NCBI RefSeq assembly: GCF_014651055.1
Contig: NZ_BMWD01000004.1
Coordinates: 278,001 to 342,000 of the forward strand
Source: Streptomyces fructofermentans
Lineage (GTDB): Bacteria > Actinomycetota > Actinomycetes > Streptomycetales > Streptomycetaceae
Length of the DNA: 64,000 bases
Reading direction: 5' to 3'
This document shows positions 35,755 to 43,033 of the stretch, piece by piece. The position numbers and the translations under genes are program-made. Each line of letters starts with the position of its first letter. Positions within the stretch are counted from its first letter, which is position 1. The notes beneath the pieces were generated by a model, which did not search any database, was not told where the DNA came from, and worked only from the letters and a program-made list of their open reading frames with translations.

Positions 35755-36378
35755 TCACGGGACGGCCACCAGCGCGTACCGCTCGTCGTCGACCTCGCGG
35801 CCCCACAGCGGCGAGTCGTCCGACAGGCGGTCCACGCGGAGCTCCCGCACCAGGGGCGCGAGCAGCCCGGTCAGCCGGTCCGCGGACAGGCCGACCGGGC
35901 TCACCGTCCCCCAGACGCCCTCGACGAGGACCAGGCGCCCGCCGGGGCGGAGGAGTCCGCGCCAGTGCCGCAGGACGCGGGCCGGACCGGGCAGCGTCCA
36001 CAGCACATGGCGGACGAGCACGACGTCGAACCGCTGCTCGCCGACCGGCGGCGCCGCAGCGTCACCGACGAGGAACGCCGCGTCGCGACCGGCGAGTTTG
36101 GCGCGGGCCAGCTCGACCATGCGGGGCGAGAGGTCGACGCCCGTGACGCGGTGCCGCTGTTCGGCGGCGAGCAGCGACAGGCTGCCGGTGCCGCAGCCGA
36201 GGTCGAGCACGTCGGACGGGGCGCGCGGCAGCCAGCCGCGCAGTCTGGCGGCCCATGCCTCGCGTACGACGGGGTCCCGCAGTCCGTGGTCGGGTTCGTC
36301 GTCGAAGGTGGCGGACTCGGCGTCCCAGTCGACGCGGCGCCGCTCGTCACCGGCTTCCGCCGGGTGGTCACTGGTCAT
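35755..36378 (-). CDS. Class I SAM-dependent methyltransferase
   Basis: A 207-residue methyltransferase of the UbiE/Methyltransf_11 type. Motif I is VLDLGCGTGSLSLL (about residues 56-69), the acidic end of strand 2 is GVDLSPRMVE, and the later FDVVLVRHVLW and LLRPGGRLVLVEG are typical. Substrate unknown. It converges on the DUF402 gene. Confidence 0.88.
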   Translation of the reverse strand: MTSDHPAEAGDERRRVDWDAESATFDDEPDHGLRDPVVREAWAARLRGWLPRAPSDVLDLGCGTGSLSLLAAEQRHRVTGVDLSPRMVELARAKLAGRDAAFLVGDAAAPPVGEQRFDVVLVRHVLWTLPGPARVLRHWRGLLRPGGRLVLVEGVWGTVSPVGLSADRLTGLLAPLVRELRVDRLSDDSPLWGREVDDERYALVAVP

Positions 36379-36480
36379 GCGCCCAGAGTGACACCGACCA
36401 CTGACAACGGGCCGCCGGCCCGGGCGGACCCGCAGGTTCCGGGGCGACGCACCCGACGGCTTCCGGCACCTCGCGATGCC

Positions 36481-36610
36481 TCCCGGCGACTCCCGGCCCC
36501 TCCCGGCCCCTCCCGGCCCCTCCCGGCCCCTCCCGGCCCCTCCCGGCGAATCCTGGCAGCTGCCCGGCGACTCCCGGCAGCTGCCGGTGACTCGCGGCGA
36601 TCCCCGGCAC
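36481..36610. repeat. Decamer minisatellite TCCCGGCCCC
   Basis: Ten-base units start at 36481. Five perfect copies of TCCCGGCCCC lie at 36491-36540, flanked by variants (TCCCGGCGAC, TCCCGGCGAA, TCCTGGCAGC). The 36379-36705 spacer holds no other clear feature. Confidence 0.7.
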
Positions 36611-36705
36611 GGTCCGGCACGGTCCGGACACGCAGACGATCACTCATGTCCGATATCTGGACTCCTGGACGGAAGGTGAGCACGACCACTGACAGGAGCC
36701 CGCCG

Positions 36706-36909
36706 ATGAGTCAGTCTCCGGGAAACGGTCTACCTCCCGTGAACGCGGAAGCCGGTGGACACGAGGAGGCAGCCATGCGCCGCACAACCTTGCAGAAGCC
36801 CCTGAGGAAGCCGGACTCCCGCCGTCCGCGGGACGAGTCCGAGGAGCGCCCCGCACAGCGTCCGGAGGTCCGGAAGGACATCCGTCGCACCTGGTGGCCG
36901 GACGGCTGA
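36706..36909 (+). CDS. Possible small Arg/Pro-rich protein
   Basis: A 67-residue frame starting MSQSPGNGLPPVNAEAGG with AGGAG about nine bases upstream, ending in a charged tail (RPEVRKDIRRTWWPDG). There is no recognised family. The good ribosome-binding site and the non-random tail make it plausible; an ATG at 36646 gives a longer form. It could equally be chance. Confidence 0.35.
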   Translation: MSQSPGNGLPPVNAEAGGHEEAAMRRTTLQKPLRKPDSRRPRDESEERPAQRPEVRKDIRRTWWPDG

Positions 36910-36955
36910 GCCCGTCGGCGACGGGCTTCCCACGCCCCGCGCCCAGAGCCCGGCG

Positions 36956-36997
36956 CCCCGTGCCCCGTGCCCCGTGCCCCACGCCCCACGCCCCACG
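36956..36997. repeat. Heptamer tandem repeat after the acetyltransferase gene
   Basis: Six 7-base units: three CCCCGTG then three CCCCACG, ending three bases before the stop of the minus-strand acetyltransferase gene. Confidence 0.7.
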
Positions 36998-37000
36998 CCC

Positions 37001-37486
37001 TCAGGGTGCGAGGCGCTTGCGGTAGTGGAGGCGGTCGTAGGGCCCGTCCACCCTGCGCTCCAGGAGTTCGTACCCGAACCTCGGATAGATCCTCTGGTTC
37101 TCCCACATCAAGGCGTTCGTGCAGAGCCTGACCTCGGGCAGCCCGAGTTCCCGCGCGTGCGCGTCCACGAAGTCGAGCAGCCGCCGCCCCACCCCCTGTC
37201 CGTGGGCCTCCGGACGGACCGCGATGCTTTCGAGGAAGAGGTGGTCCTCGTGCGCCTCGACCACCACCAGCCCGGTCACGGGCTCCCCCGTCACGAACAC
37301 CCGTCCCGCGGCCACATCGGCGGCGTGGTCCGCCTCCATGGGCTTCGGCACCACGCCGATCCGCTCGATGTAGGGCCTGTACGCGGCGTCGGTGACGGCT
37401 TTCACGGCAGCGGTGTCGGAACCCCGCGCCCGCCGGATCCCGGCGCGGGTCGAAGCGTCCGAGGCGCCGGTCGGGATCTCGTCCAT
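37001..37486 (-). CDS. GNAT-family N-acetyltransferase
   Basis: A 161-residue GNAT enzyme. The acetyl-CoA loop is VRPEAHGQGVGRRLL (about residue 92) and the C-terminal motif is NQRIYPRFGYELLERR. It is the last chromosomal gene before the left end of the integrated element. Substrate unknown. Confidence 0.88.
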   Translation of the reverse strand: MDEIPTGASDASTRAGIRRARGSDTAAVKAVTDAAYRPYIERIGVVPKPMEADHAADVAAGRVFVTGEPVTGLVVVEAHEDHLFLESIAVRPEAHGQGVGRRLLDFVDAHARELGLPEVRLCTNALMWENQRIYPRFGYELLERRVDGPYDRLHYRKRLAP

Positions 37487-37581
37487 GACTCGAACGCTAC
37501 CGGCCGACGCGCGCCGGGCCTGCGGGCCGGACCGGCGCGCAGGCCCGGTGGGCCGCTACCTGATCCCAGCCTCAGCACTCC

Positions 37582-37597
37582 CTTAACGGCACCGTAA
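37582..37597 (+). other. attL core
   Basis: CTTAACGGCACCGTAA. The first 12 bases are identical to 55465-55476, and TTAACGG/CCGTAA gives the dyad symmetry usual in tyrosine-recombinase core sites. Confidence 0.75.
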
Positions 37598-37600
37598 AGG

Positions 37601-37640
37601 CCTCTGACCTGCCGCAAGAGTCGCACTCGCAGGTCAGAGG
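37601..37640 (-). terminator. Hairpin behind the integrase gene, next to attL
   Basis: Perfect 12-bp arms CCTCTGACCTGC (37601-37612) and GCAGGTCAGAGG (37629-37640) with a 16-base loop. It may terminate the integrase message or be an accessory recombination site. Confidence 0.5.
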
Positions 37641-37668
37641 CGGGATCCGAGGGCCTCATCTAGGCGCG

Positions 37669-37688
37669 GGGAGCCAAACAGGGAGCCA
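37669..37688 (+). other. Integrase arm sites at attL
   Basis: Two GGGAGCCA copies (37669-37676 and 37681-37688) separated by four bases. The same arrangement occurs inside attR at 55332-55351. Confidence 0.6.
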
Positions 37689-37699
37689 CCGCGCACGAG

Positions 37700-38893
37700 T
37701 CAGCCTCCCCCGGGGGTACCTCCGTCCTTCGCGTCGTCTTCACCAAAGATGTCGTCCATCGCTTCCGCGCCCTCGGAGATGACGGGGCGCAGTTGCTTGC
37801 GGTAGACCCGCTCAGTCGTTCCGCTGCCCATGTGCCCGACAAGGCGCGCGATGACCTCGATCGGGATTCCATGGTCCGACAGCAGGGACACGAAGCTTGT
37901 CCGCAACTCTCGCGGAGTCCACTCCTGCGGATTCTGGAAACCCGCCTCTTTGAGCAGCGCCCGGAAGTTCCGGCGGACGTTCAGAGCGCTGCGTACTTCG
38001 CCGCTCTCAGTCGGGAAGACGAGAGCTTCATCGCTCCACGCTTTCCCGCCTGCCAGGCATCTGGCCTGCTCTTGGCGCTTGTGCGCCTTCATGACGAGAG
38101 CGGCTTGCCGCGGCATAGCCAGTGATCGTCGGCTCTTACGGGTCTTCGTGTCGCCGTGTCGACGCACTGAACGCCACACATCGACGTGAGGCTTGTCCCT
38201 GCCGGAGCCCGCCAGATGAATGTGGGCCCAGGTGAGGGGTCGCGCTTCCTCCGGGCGGACACCCACGAGAAGCGACAAGACCACGTAGGCGTGGATCCAG
38301 CTTCCCTCTCTCGCGCGAAGAACCGCCTCACCCTGCTTCAGCGAAAGCGACTTGCTCGGTCGGCCCGCTTGCCCGTCCGGTACCTCGACCAGTTCAGCCA
38401 CGTTACGAATGGCCCTGCCTCTCCTCTGAGCGTGGCTGATCGACCGCCGCAAGATCGAATGGACCATCTTCAGAGACTGCGTCGCGAGAACCTCGGCCTC
38501 CGCCTCCAACCACTCGTCAAGGTCATCGGCTTCAAGATCCCGCATCTTGGCTTTGCCGAGATGCGGGATGATGTGATGCTCCGCGAGGCTCTTGTACGTA
38601 TCGACACTCGTCACCTCCCTGCCTTTGAGCCCCTGCGAGATCCAGTCGGTCACGGCTTGGGCAACGCTGTAGTTCGCGGGCGCCTTGGCACCGTCCGCCA
38701 GTTCCTTCCTCAACTCACGAAGCTTCTGGCGGACCTCGGCCTTTGTCCTGCCTGACACCTTCGGGCGGTTGCGCTTGCCGGCCGGGGTGTAGCCGAGAGA
38801 CACCGCGCCGATGTACCGGTTCTTGGACTTGTCCCAGTAGATCGAATCGTCGCCGTGTCCTGCTCTGGTACGCCGATCGGGGGTCTCGGTCAT
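37700..38893 (-). CDS. int: Tyrosine-recombinase integrase of the AICE
   Basis: A 397-residue site-specific integrase. Residues about 16-65 look like an arm-DNA-binding domain (IYWDKSKNRYIGAVSLGY), 75-165 a core-binding SAM-like domain, and 180-380 the catalytic domain. Catalytic residues seen are Arg in GVRPEEARPL, His in LVGHMGSGTTERVY and the Tyr of VYRKQL. The usual first HxLR box reads PRELR, with Arg where most relatives have His. The ATG at 38893 has GGAAGG upstream. A strong hairpin just before the gene separates it from xis. Confidence 0.93.
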   Translation of the reverse strand: MTETPDRRTRAGHGDDSIYWDKSKNRYIGAVSLGYTPAGKRNRPKVSGRTKAEVRQKLRELRKELADGAKAPANYSVAQAVTDWISQGLKGREVTSVDTYKSLAEHHIIPHLGKAKMRDLEADDLDEWLEAEAEVLATQSLKMVHSILRRSISHAQRRGRAIRNVAELVEVPDGQAGRPSKSLSLKQGEAVLRAREGSWIHAYVVLSLLVGVRPEEARPLTWAHIHLAGSGRDKPHVDVWRSVRRHGDTKTRKSRRSLAMPRQAALVMKAHKRQEQARCLAGGKAWSDEALVFPTESGEVRSALNVRRNFRALLKEAGFQNPQEWTPRELRTSFVSLLSDHGIPIEVIARLVGHMGSGTTERVYRKQLRPVISEGAEAMDDIFGEDDAKDGGTPGGG

Positions 38894-38916
38894 GCGTCGT
38901 TACCTTCCAAACAGAA

Positions 38917-38950
38917 GAGCAGGGCCGCATCCGTGGATGCGGCCCTGCTC
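38917..38950 (-). terminator. Perfect hairpin between xis and int
   Basis: A 16-bp perfect stem (GAGCAGGGCCGCATCC and its complement) with a two-base loop. On the transcribed minus strand it is followed by TTCTGTTT, an intrinsic-terminator form. It ends 23 bases before the int ATG. Confidence 0.75.
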
Positions 38951-38960
38951 GGTGGTGACG

Positions 38961-39209
38961 TCAGGCGGCTGTGTCAGCTTCGTGTTTCAGAAGTTCGACG
39001 TACTCATCGATCCACTCCACGGGCACGAGACGCCGGCGACCACGGCGGACGGTACGGAGCCGCCCAAGCCGTATCTCGTCGTACGTCGCAGTGCGCCCGA
39101 TGCCAAGGAGCTCTGCTGCGACTTCCACGCTGCACAGACGGGGCAGTGTCGGAACGGCGGCCTCCGTCACAGATGCGCTCACGGAGACCTCCACGAGTTG
39201 GGCATACAT
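38961..39209 (-). CDS. xis: Excisionase (helix-turn-helix, Xis)
   Basis: A small DNA-binding protein (82 residues from the ATG at 39209, 94 from the GTG at 39245). The MerR/AlpA-type helix-turn-helix is LCSVEVAAELLGIGRTATYD, then LGRLRTVRRGRRRLVPVEWI. It sits between the replication gene and int, as xis does in pSAM2. It should bend DNA at the att sites to direct excision. The start is uncertain: AGAGGA abuts the ATG at 39209, and the upstream palindrome would be its operator if the short form is right. Confidence 0.8.
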   Translation of the reverse strand: MYAQLVEVSVSASVTEAAVPTLPRLCSVEVAAELLGIGRTATYDEIRLGRLRTVRRGRRRLVPVEWIDEYVELLKHEADTAA

Positions 39210-39214
39210 TCCTC

Positions 39215-39280
39215 TGAGTCGCGACTCATCGGCACTCAACGGCACTCAGAGGGTTCTTGAGAGTCGATGAGTCGCGACTC
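39215..39280. promoter_or_regulatory. Pair of GAGTCGCGACTC palindromes at the rep/xis junction
   Basis: TGAGTCGCGACTCA (39215-39228) and GAGTCGCGACTC (39269-39280) are perfect palindromes 53 bp apart. GGCACTCA is repeated directly between them (39231, 39241). They look like operator sites controlling xis-int. Confidence 0.5.
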
Positions 39281-40858
39281 TGGCAAATGTGGTTCGCGCA
39301 GGGCGAGCGTGATCCCGTTGTAGGTGATCACCTGTCGGCCGTACGCGTCACGGGGGCGAGTGCGGTTGAGTTGGGGAACGACGGACAGCAGATTGCGGCC
39401 GAACATCTGCTTCGTGCCGGGTCGCACGCCGTTGTCCTCGGACCACTCCCGCCACACGTTCCACAAGGCGTCCACGGGGACGCTGCACGTCGGACCGGTG
39501 GCACAGCGCTCGCGGACGAACGCGCTCGTTGGTGAGGCAGTGTCCTGCATGGTGGTGACTGCTTCGCGGCTGGACTGCGGTTCTGTGATCCGGCCGGTCT
39601 GCTGAAGTCGGGCGATGCCGTCGAGAGCCCAGTTCAGGATGCCGGGCATCTCCGTTGCGAGCCGGTCGGTGAGGGTGGTGTCTTCCTTGCCCAGCCATGA
39701 GACCCGCATGTTGAGCAGGATGAACCGTTTGGCGATGACACCGGAGGAGTCACCGAAGTGCGGCAGCTCGTTGGACAGCAGCATCAGCCGAGTAGGCAGC
39801 TTGCCCGTCCACTGTTCGCGGTACTTGCGGTCCACGTCGATGGTGTCCTCGCCGGAGATCGTCAGTAGCCGCTCCACGACCTGGCTGTTGTCGCTGCCGG
39901 ACAGCCGGGCATCGGAGATGACTGCGAGTGGCTTGCCGATCAGGGTGGACAGTCCGAAGTTCGTGCCGAGTCCGGCAAGCGTGGGTCCGGCGAGGTTCTC
40001 TTTGCCGACCAGCTCTTTCAGCACGCGCGCGATGGTGCCTTTGCCGGAGCGGGACGGGCCGACGATCAGCATGACCTTTTGCTGGTCGGTGCGGCCGGAC
40101 AGCACGTAGCCGAACCACTCCTGTAGGGCATTGATCGCGTCCAGGTCGTCAGGCCAGATCTGCCCCAGAAACCTCTCCCACGTGGGCGCGGTCGCAATCG
40201 GGTCGTAGGCGAAGGGGACGGAGACGAGGTTGAAGAAGTGCGGGCCGTGCGGGAGTAGGACACGGTCCCTGATCCTGAGCAGGCCGTTCGCGCATGCCAC
40301 GATGGGGCCACAGTCCTGCTCGCTCGGGTTGCCGTTGGTGTCGAGCCAGACCGGGGCGTCGGTACCGGTGGGCAGCAGGGTGATGGCTCCCATCGCGTCG
40401 AGAAGGTTGCTGATCTTCTGTTTGGTCGGTGCCCATTCCCGCGGCTCCGGCTGTTCGTCCTTGCCCGGCACGTAGAAGACTGCGTGTTCCAGGCGCCGGT
40501 ACATCGAAGCGCGCAGTTGCGCCTCATCCAGCTCCCGCCAACTCGCGCCGTTCCAACGCATCCAGGAAGCGCGCCAGTGCCGGCAGACAAGTTGCCCGTC
40601 CTCGGTCTGCCAGTCAGGCAGCAGACGACGCGCGACTGCGAGCGGATTCGATGGCGCGGGCAGTTCCTCATCCTCGAACGCGTGAGGGCCCGTCGTGCTG
40701 TCCGTGGCCGCGTTCGGGTCAGGGCGAAGAGCAGTGCGGACGCCTTCGGCGACAACCTTCGGCGCGCTACGGCCAGACACGGGGTCGGTTGGTTCGGCGG
40801 GGCCGGACCCGGTGGGGGTGGGGATGCTTTTCAAGAGGGAGGCAGGGTGGTCGCTCAT
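39236..40858 (-). CDS. Replication helicase, phage/plasmid primase-helicase (D5/P4) type
   Basis: A 540-residue SF3-like helicase. The region before the ATPase (GPIVACANGLLRIRDRVLLPH) resembles the D5 N-terminal domain. Walker A is VGPSRSGKGTIARVL at about 267, Walker B-like ISDARLSG and the later LMLLSNELPHFGD fit the family. The ATG at 40858 overlaps the Prim-Pol stop by four bases. It should unwind the excised element's origin, working with the Prim-Pol protein. Confidence 0.88.
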   Translation of the reverse strand: MSDHPASLLKSIPTPTGSGPAEPTDPVSGRSAPKVVAEGVRTALRPDPNAATDSTTGPHAFEDEELPAPSNPLAVARRLLPDWQTEDGQLVCRHWRASWMRWNGASWRELDEAQLRASMYRRLEHAVFYVPGKDEQPEPREWAPTKQKISNLLDAMGAITLLPTGTDAPVWLDTNGNPSEQDCGPIVACANGLLRIRDRVLLPHGPHFFNLVSVPFAYDPIATAPTWERFLGQIWPDDLDAINALQEWFGYVLSGRTDQQKVMLIVGPSRSGKGTIARVLKELVGKENLAGPTLAGLGTNFGLSTLIGKPLAVISDARLSGSDNSQVVERLLTISGEDTIDVDRKYREQWTGKLPTRLMLLSNELPHFGDSSGVIAKRFILLNMRVSWLGKEDTTLTDRLATEMPGILNWALDGIARLQQTGRITEPQSSREAVTTMQDTASPTSAFVRERCATGPTCSVPVDALWNVWREWSEDNGVRPGTKQMFGRNLLSVVPQLNRTRPRDAYGRQVITYNGITLALREPHLPESRLIDSQEPSECR

Positions 40859-41766
40859 GCGGCTGTCCTCGGGCGGCAGGTGCGGATGGACCAGTCCAGT
40901 GCGCTGCGGATCGTGGTCCGGCACTCGGCCGCGGTGAGTCCGGCAGCCTCGCCCTCCCCTTGAAACGCGTCTTCGACCACGTGCCGAGGGATGTCGCCCC
41001 ATGCAACGAAGCGGCCCATGGCGCGTGCGCTCTCCAGAAGCCGGACGTTACGGGTGCCCTCCGGCGCCTGCCGCACGTTCCTGCGCCCCCAGGTGAGGGC
41101 TGCTTCGGCGGCCCGTCCGGTGCGCGCCGTTGGCGTGAGCGGAGGCACGCACGGTGACGTGGTGGACGGGTGCGGTGGGATGAGCAGGGCGAGCAGCCCC
41201 GGGGGCAGGGGGTTGAGCAGTGCGGGGCCCTCGATCTCGTATGTCCTGCCGTCGACGACGCTGCCGGACGCGACGACGTATCCGCCCCACGCTCGGGTGT
41301 CGACCAGTGGGGCGAGGGTCCCGGCGGTGTTGTGCAGCCGTACCGCGGCGGGGGCGGTGAAATACAGATGCTGTCCGCCGCTCGCGGTCCGGATCGTGCG
41401 GGTGCGGGGGACGGGCTGTCCGGTGCGCTCGCAGAGCGCCTCAAAGGTCGCCGCGCCGCAAGGCGCGTCCGCACTGCCGTTGCCGTTGTCCTGATCTTTG
41501 GGCATGTCCAGGTCGATGACGATCAGCCCGGACGGACCGGTCGCGATGCCGACGTTGAACGGGGCCCGCGACCATGCGGCACGGATGCGGTCCGGGTCGT
41601 TCGTGGCGCGTGCTTCCCACTTGCGGTGTCCGCTCGCGCACGGGCCGGTACGGGCGCACGCCTGCTCGCTGTGCAGGGCAGGCCGCTTCGTGCTCGGTCG
41701 GAGCGGGAAGACGTGCCAGCCGCGCGCGGCGGCGCTTAGAGCAGCGTTCAGGAGAGGGGTGTTCAT
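40855..41766 (-). CDS. Bifunctional DNA primase/polymerase (Prim-Pol)
   Basis: A 303-residue AEP-family protein. It starts AALSAAARGWHVFPLRP, the usual Prim-Pol opening. The catalytic acidic motif is in LIVIDLDMPK (about residue 83), and TASGGQHLYF carries the His. The C-terminal part may be a PriCT-like domain. It overlaps the methyltransferase gene in front and the helicase gene behind (ATGA both times), so all three are coupled. This defines the element as a Prim-Pol-type AICE. Confidence 0.9.
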   Translation of the reverse strand: MNTPLLNAALSAAARGWHVFPLRPSTKRPALHSEQACARTGPCASGHRKWEARATNDPDRIRAAWSRAPFNVGIATGPSGLIVIDLDMPKDQDNGNGSADAPCGAATFEALCERTGQPVPRTRTIRTASGGQHLYFTAPAAVRLHNTAGTLAPLVDTRAWGGYVVASGSVVDGRTYEIEGPALLNPLPPGLLALLIPPHPSTTSPCVPPLTPTARTGRAAEAALTWGRRNVRQAPEGTRNVRLLESARAMGRFVAWGDIPRHVVEDAFQGEGEAAGLTAAECRTTIRSALDWSIRTCRPRTAA

Positions 41767-42458
41767 GCCGCCGCCCCCAGTTCGGGCACGGGCGCCGTGG
41801 CGAGGAAGGCGCGGCCGATCCACTCCGTGTACGCGGGTGGGATGCACTCGCGGATGCCCTCGCGGGTCATCCACGGCACGCCCATGACGCGGCGGGCGAG
41901 GGGGACGCCGGAGAAGTTGCCGACGTACTGCCCGTAGTGGCCGGGCGGGACGGGGCGGCCCATCTTCGCCTGAGGCGCCATGTGGGCGGGGTGCGGGAGC
42001 TGTTCGAGAGTGAAGCTTCCGCCGGGCTCAAAGTGCCGGTGCCGGTAGGTCTCCAGGCTGAACATGGGCCCGCAGAGCATCACGGGCTGACGGAGTTTGG
42101 GGAGTGCTCCCCGTACGTTCTCGATCACCCACGGGCGCCCGGTGGTTTCCAGGGCGGTGCGGGTGGGGTCGATGAGGTCGGGGTGGGTGTTGCCGTGCAG
42201 GCGCTGGCAGTCGCTGTCGAGCTGGCAGGGGGGTGAGGTGTGGATGAAGTCGAACTCGGCTCCGTGCTCGCGGATGAACGCGACTGCGTCGCCCTGGATG
42301 AACCGGTAGGGGTAGAGGGGCTGGGGGTCGATGTCGATGCCGGTCACGTCGAATCCGGCGTCGTCGTAGCCCTTGCCTGCCCCGCCCTGTCGGCAGAACG
42401 CATCCAGCAGCCGCGGCCGATGGCCGCGTGCTCGCCGGATCATGGTGGGTTGGGTCAT
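41763..42458 (-). CDS. Orphan C5-cytosine DNA methyltransferase
   Basis: A 231-residue short methyltransferase. Motif I is LLDAFCRQGGAGKGYDDAGF, motif IV TSPPCQ holds the catalytic Cys (about residue 80), motif VI is VIENVRGAL, and the end ECIPPAYTEWIG resembles motif X. The recognition region is very short, as in phage-type enzymes. No restriction gene is next to it, so it probably protects the element or marks its DNA. Confidence 0.85.
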   Translation of the reverse strand: MTQPTMIRRARGHRPRLLDAFCRQGGAGKGYDDAGFDVTGIDIDPQPLYPYRFIQGDAVAFIREHGAEFDFIHTSPPCQLDSDCQRLHGNTHPDLIDPTRTALETTGRPWVIENVRGALPKLRQPVMLCGPMFSLETYRHRHFEPGGSFTLEQLPHPAHMAPQAKMGRPVPPGHYGQYVGNFSGVPLARRVMGVPWMTREGIRECIPPAYTEWIGRAFLATAPVPELGAAA

Positions 42459-42496
42459 GCTGGATGTCTCCAGTTCCTTTGATGGATGCTGGCTGA

Positions 42497-42541
42497 CAAG
42501 GGCGGCCCCGGTTCTTTGGCGAGATGCGGGGGCCGCCCTTG
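42497..42541 (-). terminator. Hairpin separating transfer and replication genes
   Basis: A perfect 13-bp stem (CAAGGGCGGCCCC at 42497-42509, complement 42529-42541) with a 19-base loop, in the gap before the methyltransferase gene. Confidence 0.6.
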
Positions 42542-42547
42542 GCGTAG

Positions 42548-42859
42548 CTAGAGGTGCCTAGTGCGGGCGAGCCGGAGGGTGATCCCTCCGAATCCGATGG
42601 GCCCGGCAGCGCCAGCGATGACGGTCACGGTGTGGGCGGCGGCATCGAGCAGCGCGCACACCGCGACGACCAGCCCCCAGCCCCCGAGCGCGGCGGCTCC
42701 GGCGATAGCGAGCGGGATCAGGACCCTGCGCCACGGGACGCCGTTCGGGTCGGTGGTCTGCACGACGATGACGACCGGTGCCCCGGTGGCTTCGGCACGG
42801 CGGTAGGCGTCTGCGGGGACGTGCGGGGCGATGATCCCCGGCGGGTCGCGGTAGGTCAT
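42548..42859 (-). CDS. Small membrane protein of the transfer region
   Basis: A 103-residue protein with two membrane helices (about residues 46-70 and 75-95) after a polar start MTYRDPPGIIAPHVPADAYRR. I recognise no named family. Small membrane proteins next to traB often belong to the plasmid-spread (Spd) group, which is what I infer here. Confidence 0.65.
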   Translation of the reverse strand: MTYRDPPGIIAPHVPADAYRRAEATGAPVVIVVQTTDPNGVPWRRVLIPLAIAGAAALGGWGLVVAVCALLDAAAHTVTVIAGAAGPIGFGGITLRLARTRHL

Positions 42860-42925
42860 TCGGGCCTTCCTCAGGTGAGGCGCGCGCCTGTGTCCGCAGG
42901 GGCTGCGGGGGCGCGTGCGGGTGGG

Positions 42926-43033
42926 GTGTCAGGCGGGTGTCAGAGCCGGGTGTCAGGGCGCGTGACACCTGCGCCTGCCTAGGGGTTTGGGTGTCACGGG
43001 GTCGTGACGGTGTCAGGTGTCACGCGGCTGTCA
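42926..43033. other. Candidate clt: clustered GTGTCA repeats at the traB 3' end
   Basis: Six direct GTGTCA copies (42926, 42937, 42950, 42991, 43010, 43017), one inverted TGACAC (42963) and one CTGTCA (43028) lie in 108 bp. One copy overlaps the traB stop codon. In Streptomyces plasmids TraB binds repeated 8-bp sites at the traB 3' end. Confidence 0.6.

Noticed and set aside
36481..36610. CRISPR array
   Set aside because: Units are contiguous 10-mers without spacers, and there are no cas genes.
37500..37600. tRNA gene at the left attachment site
   Set aside because: There is a GC hairpin (37514-37548) but no cloverleaf, anticodon arm or T-loop; the site is intergenic.
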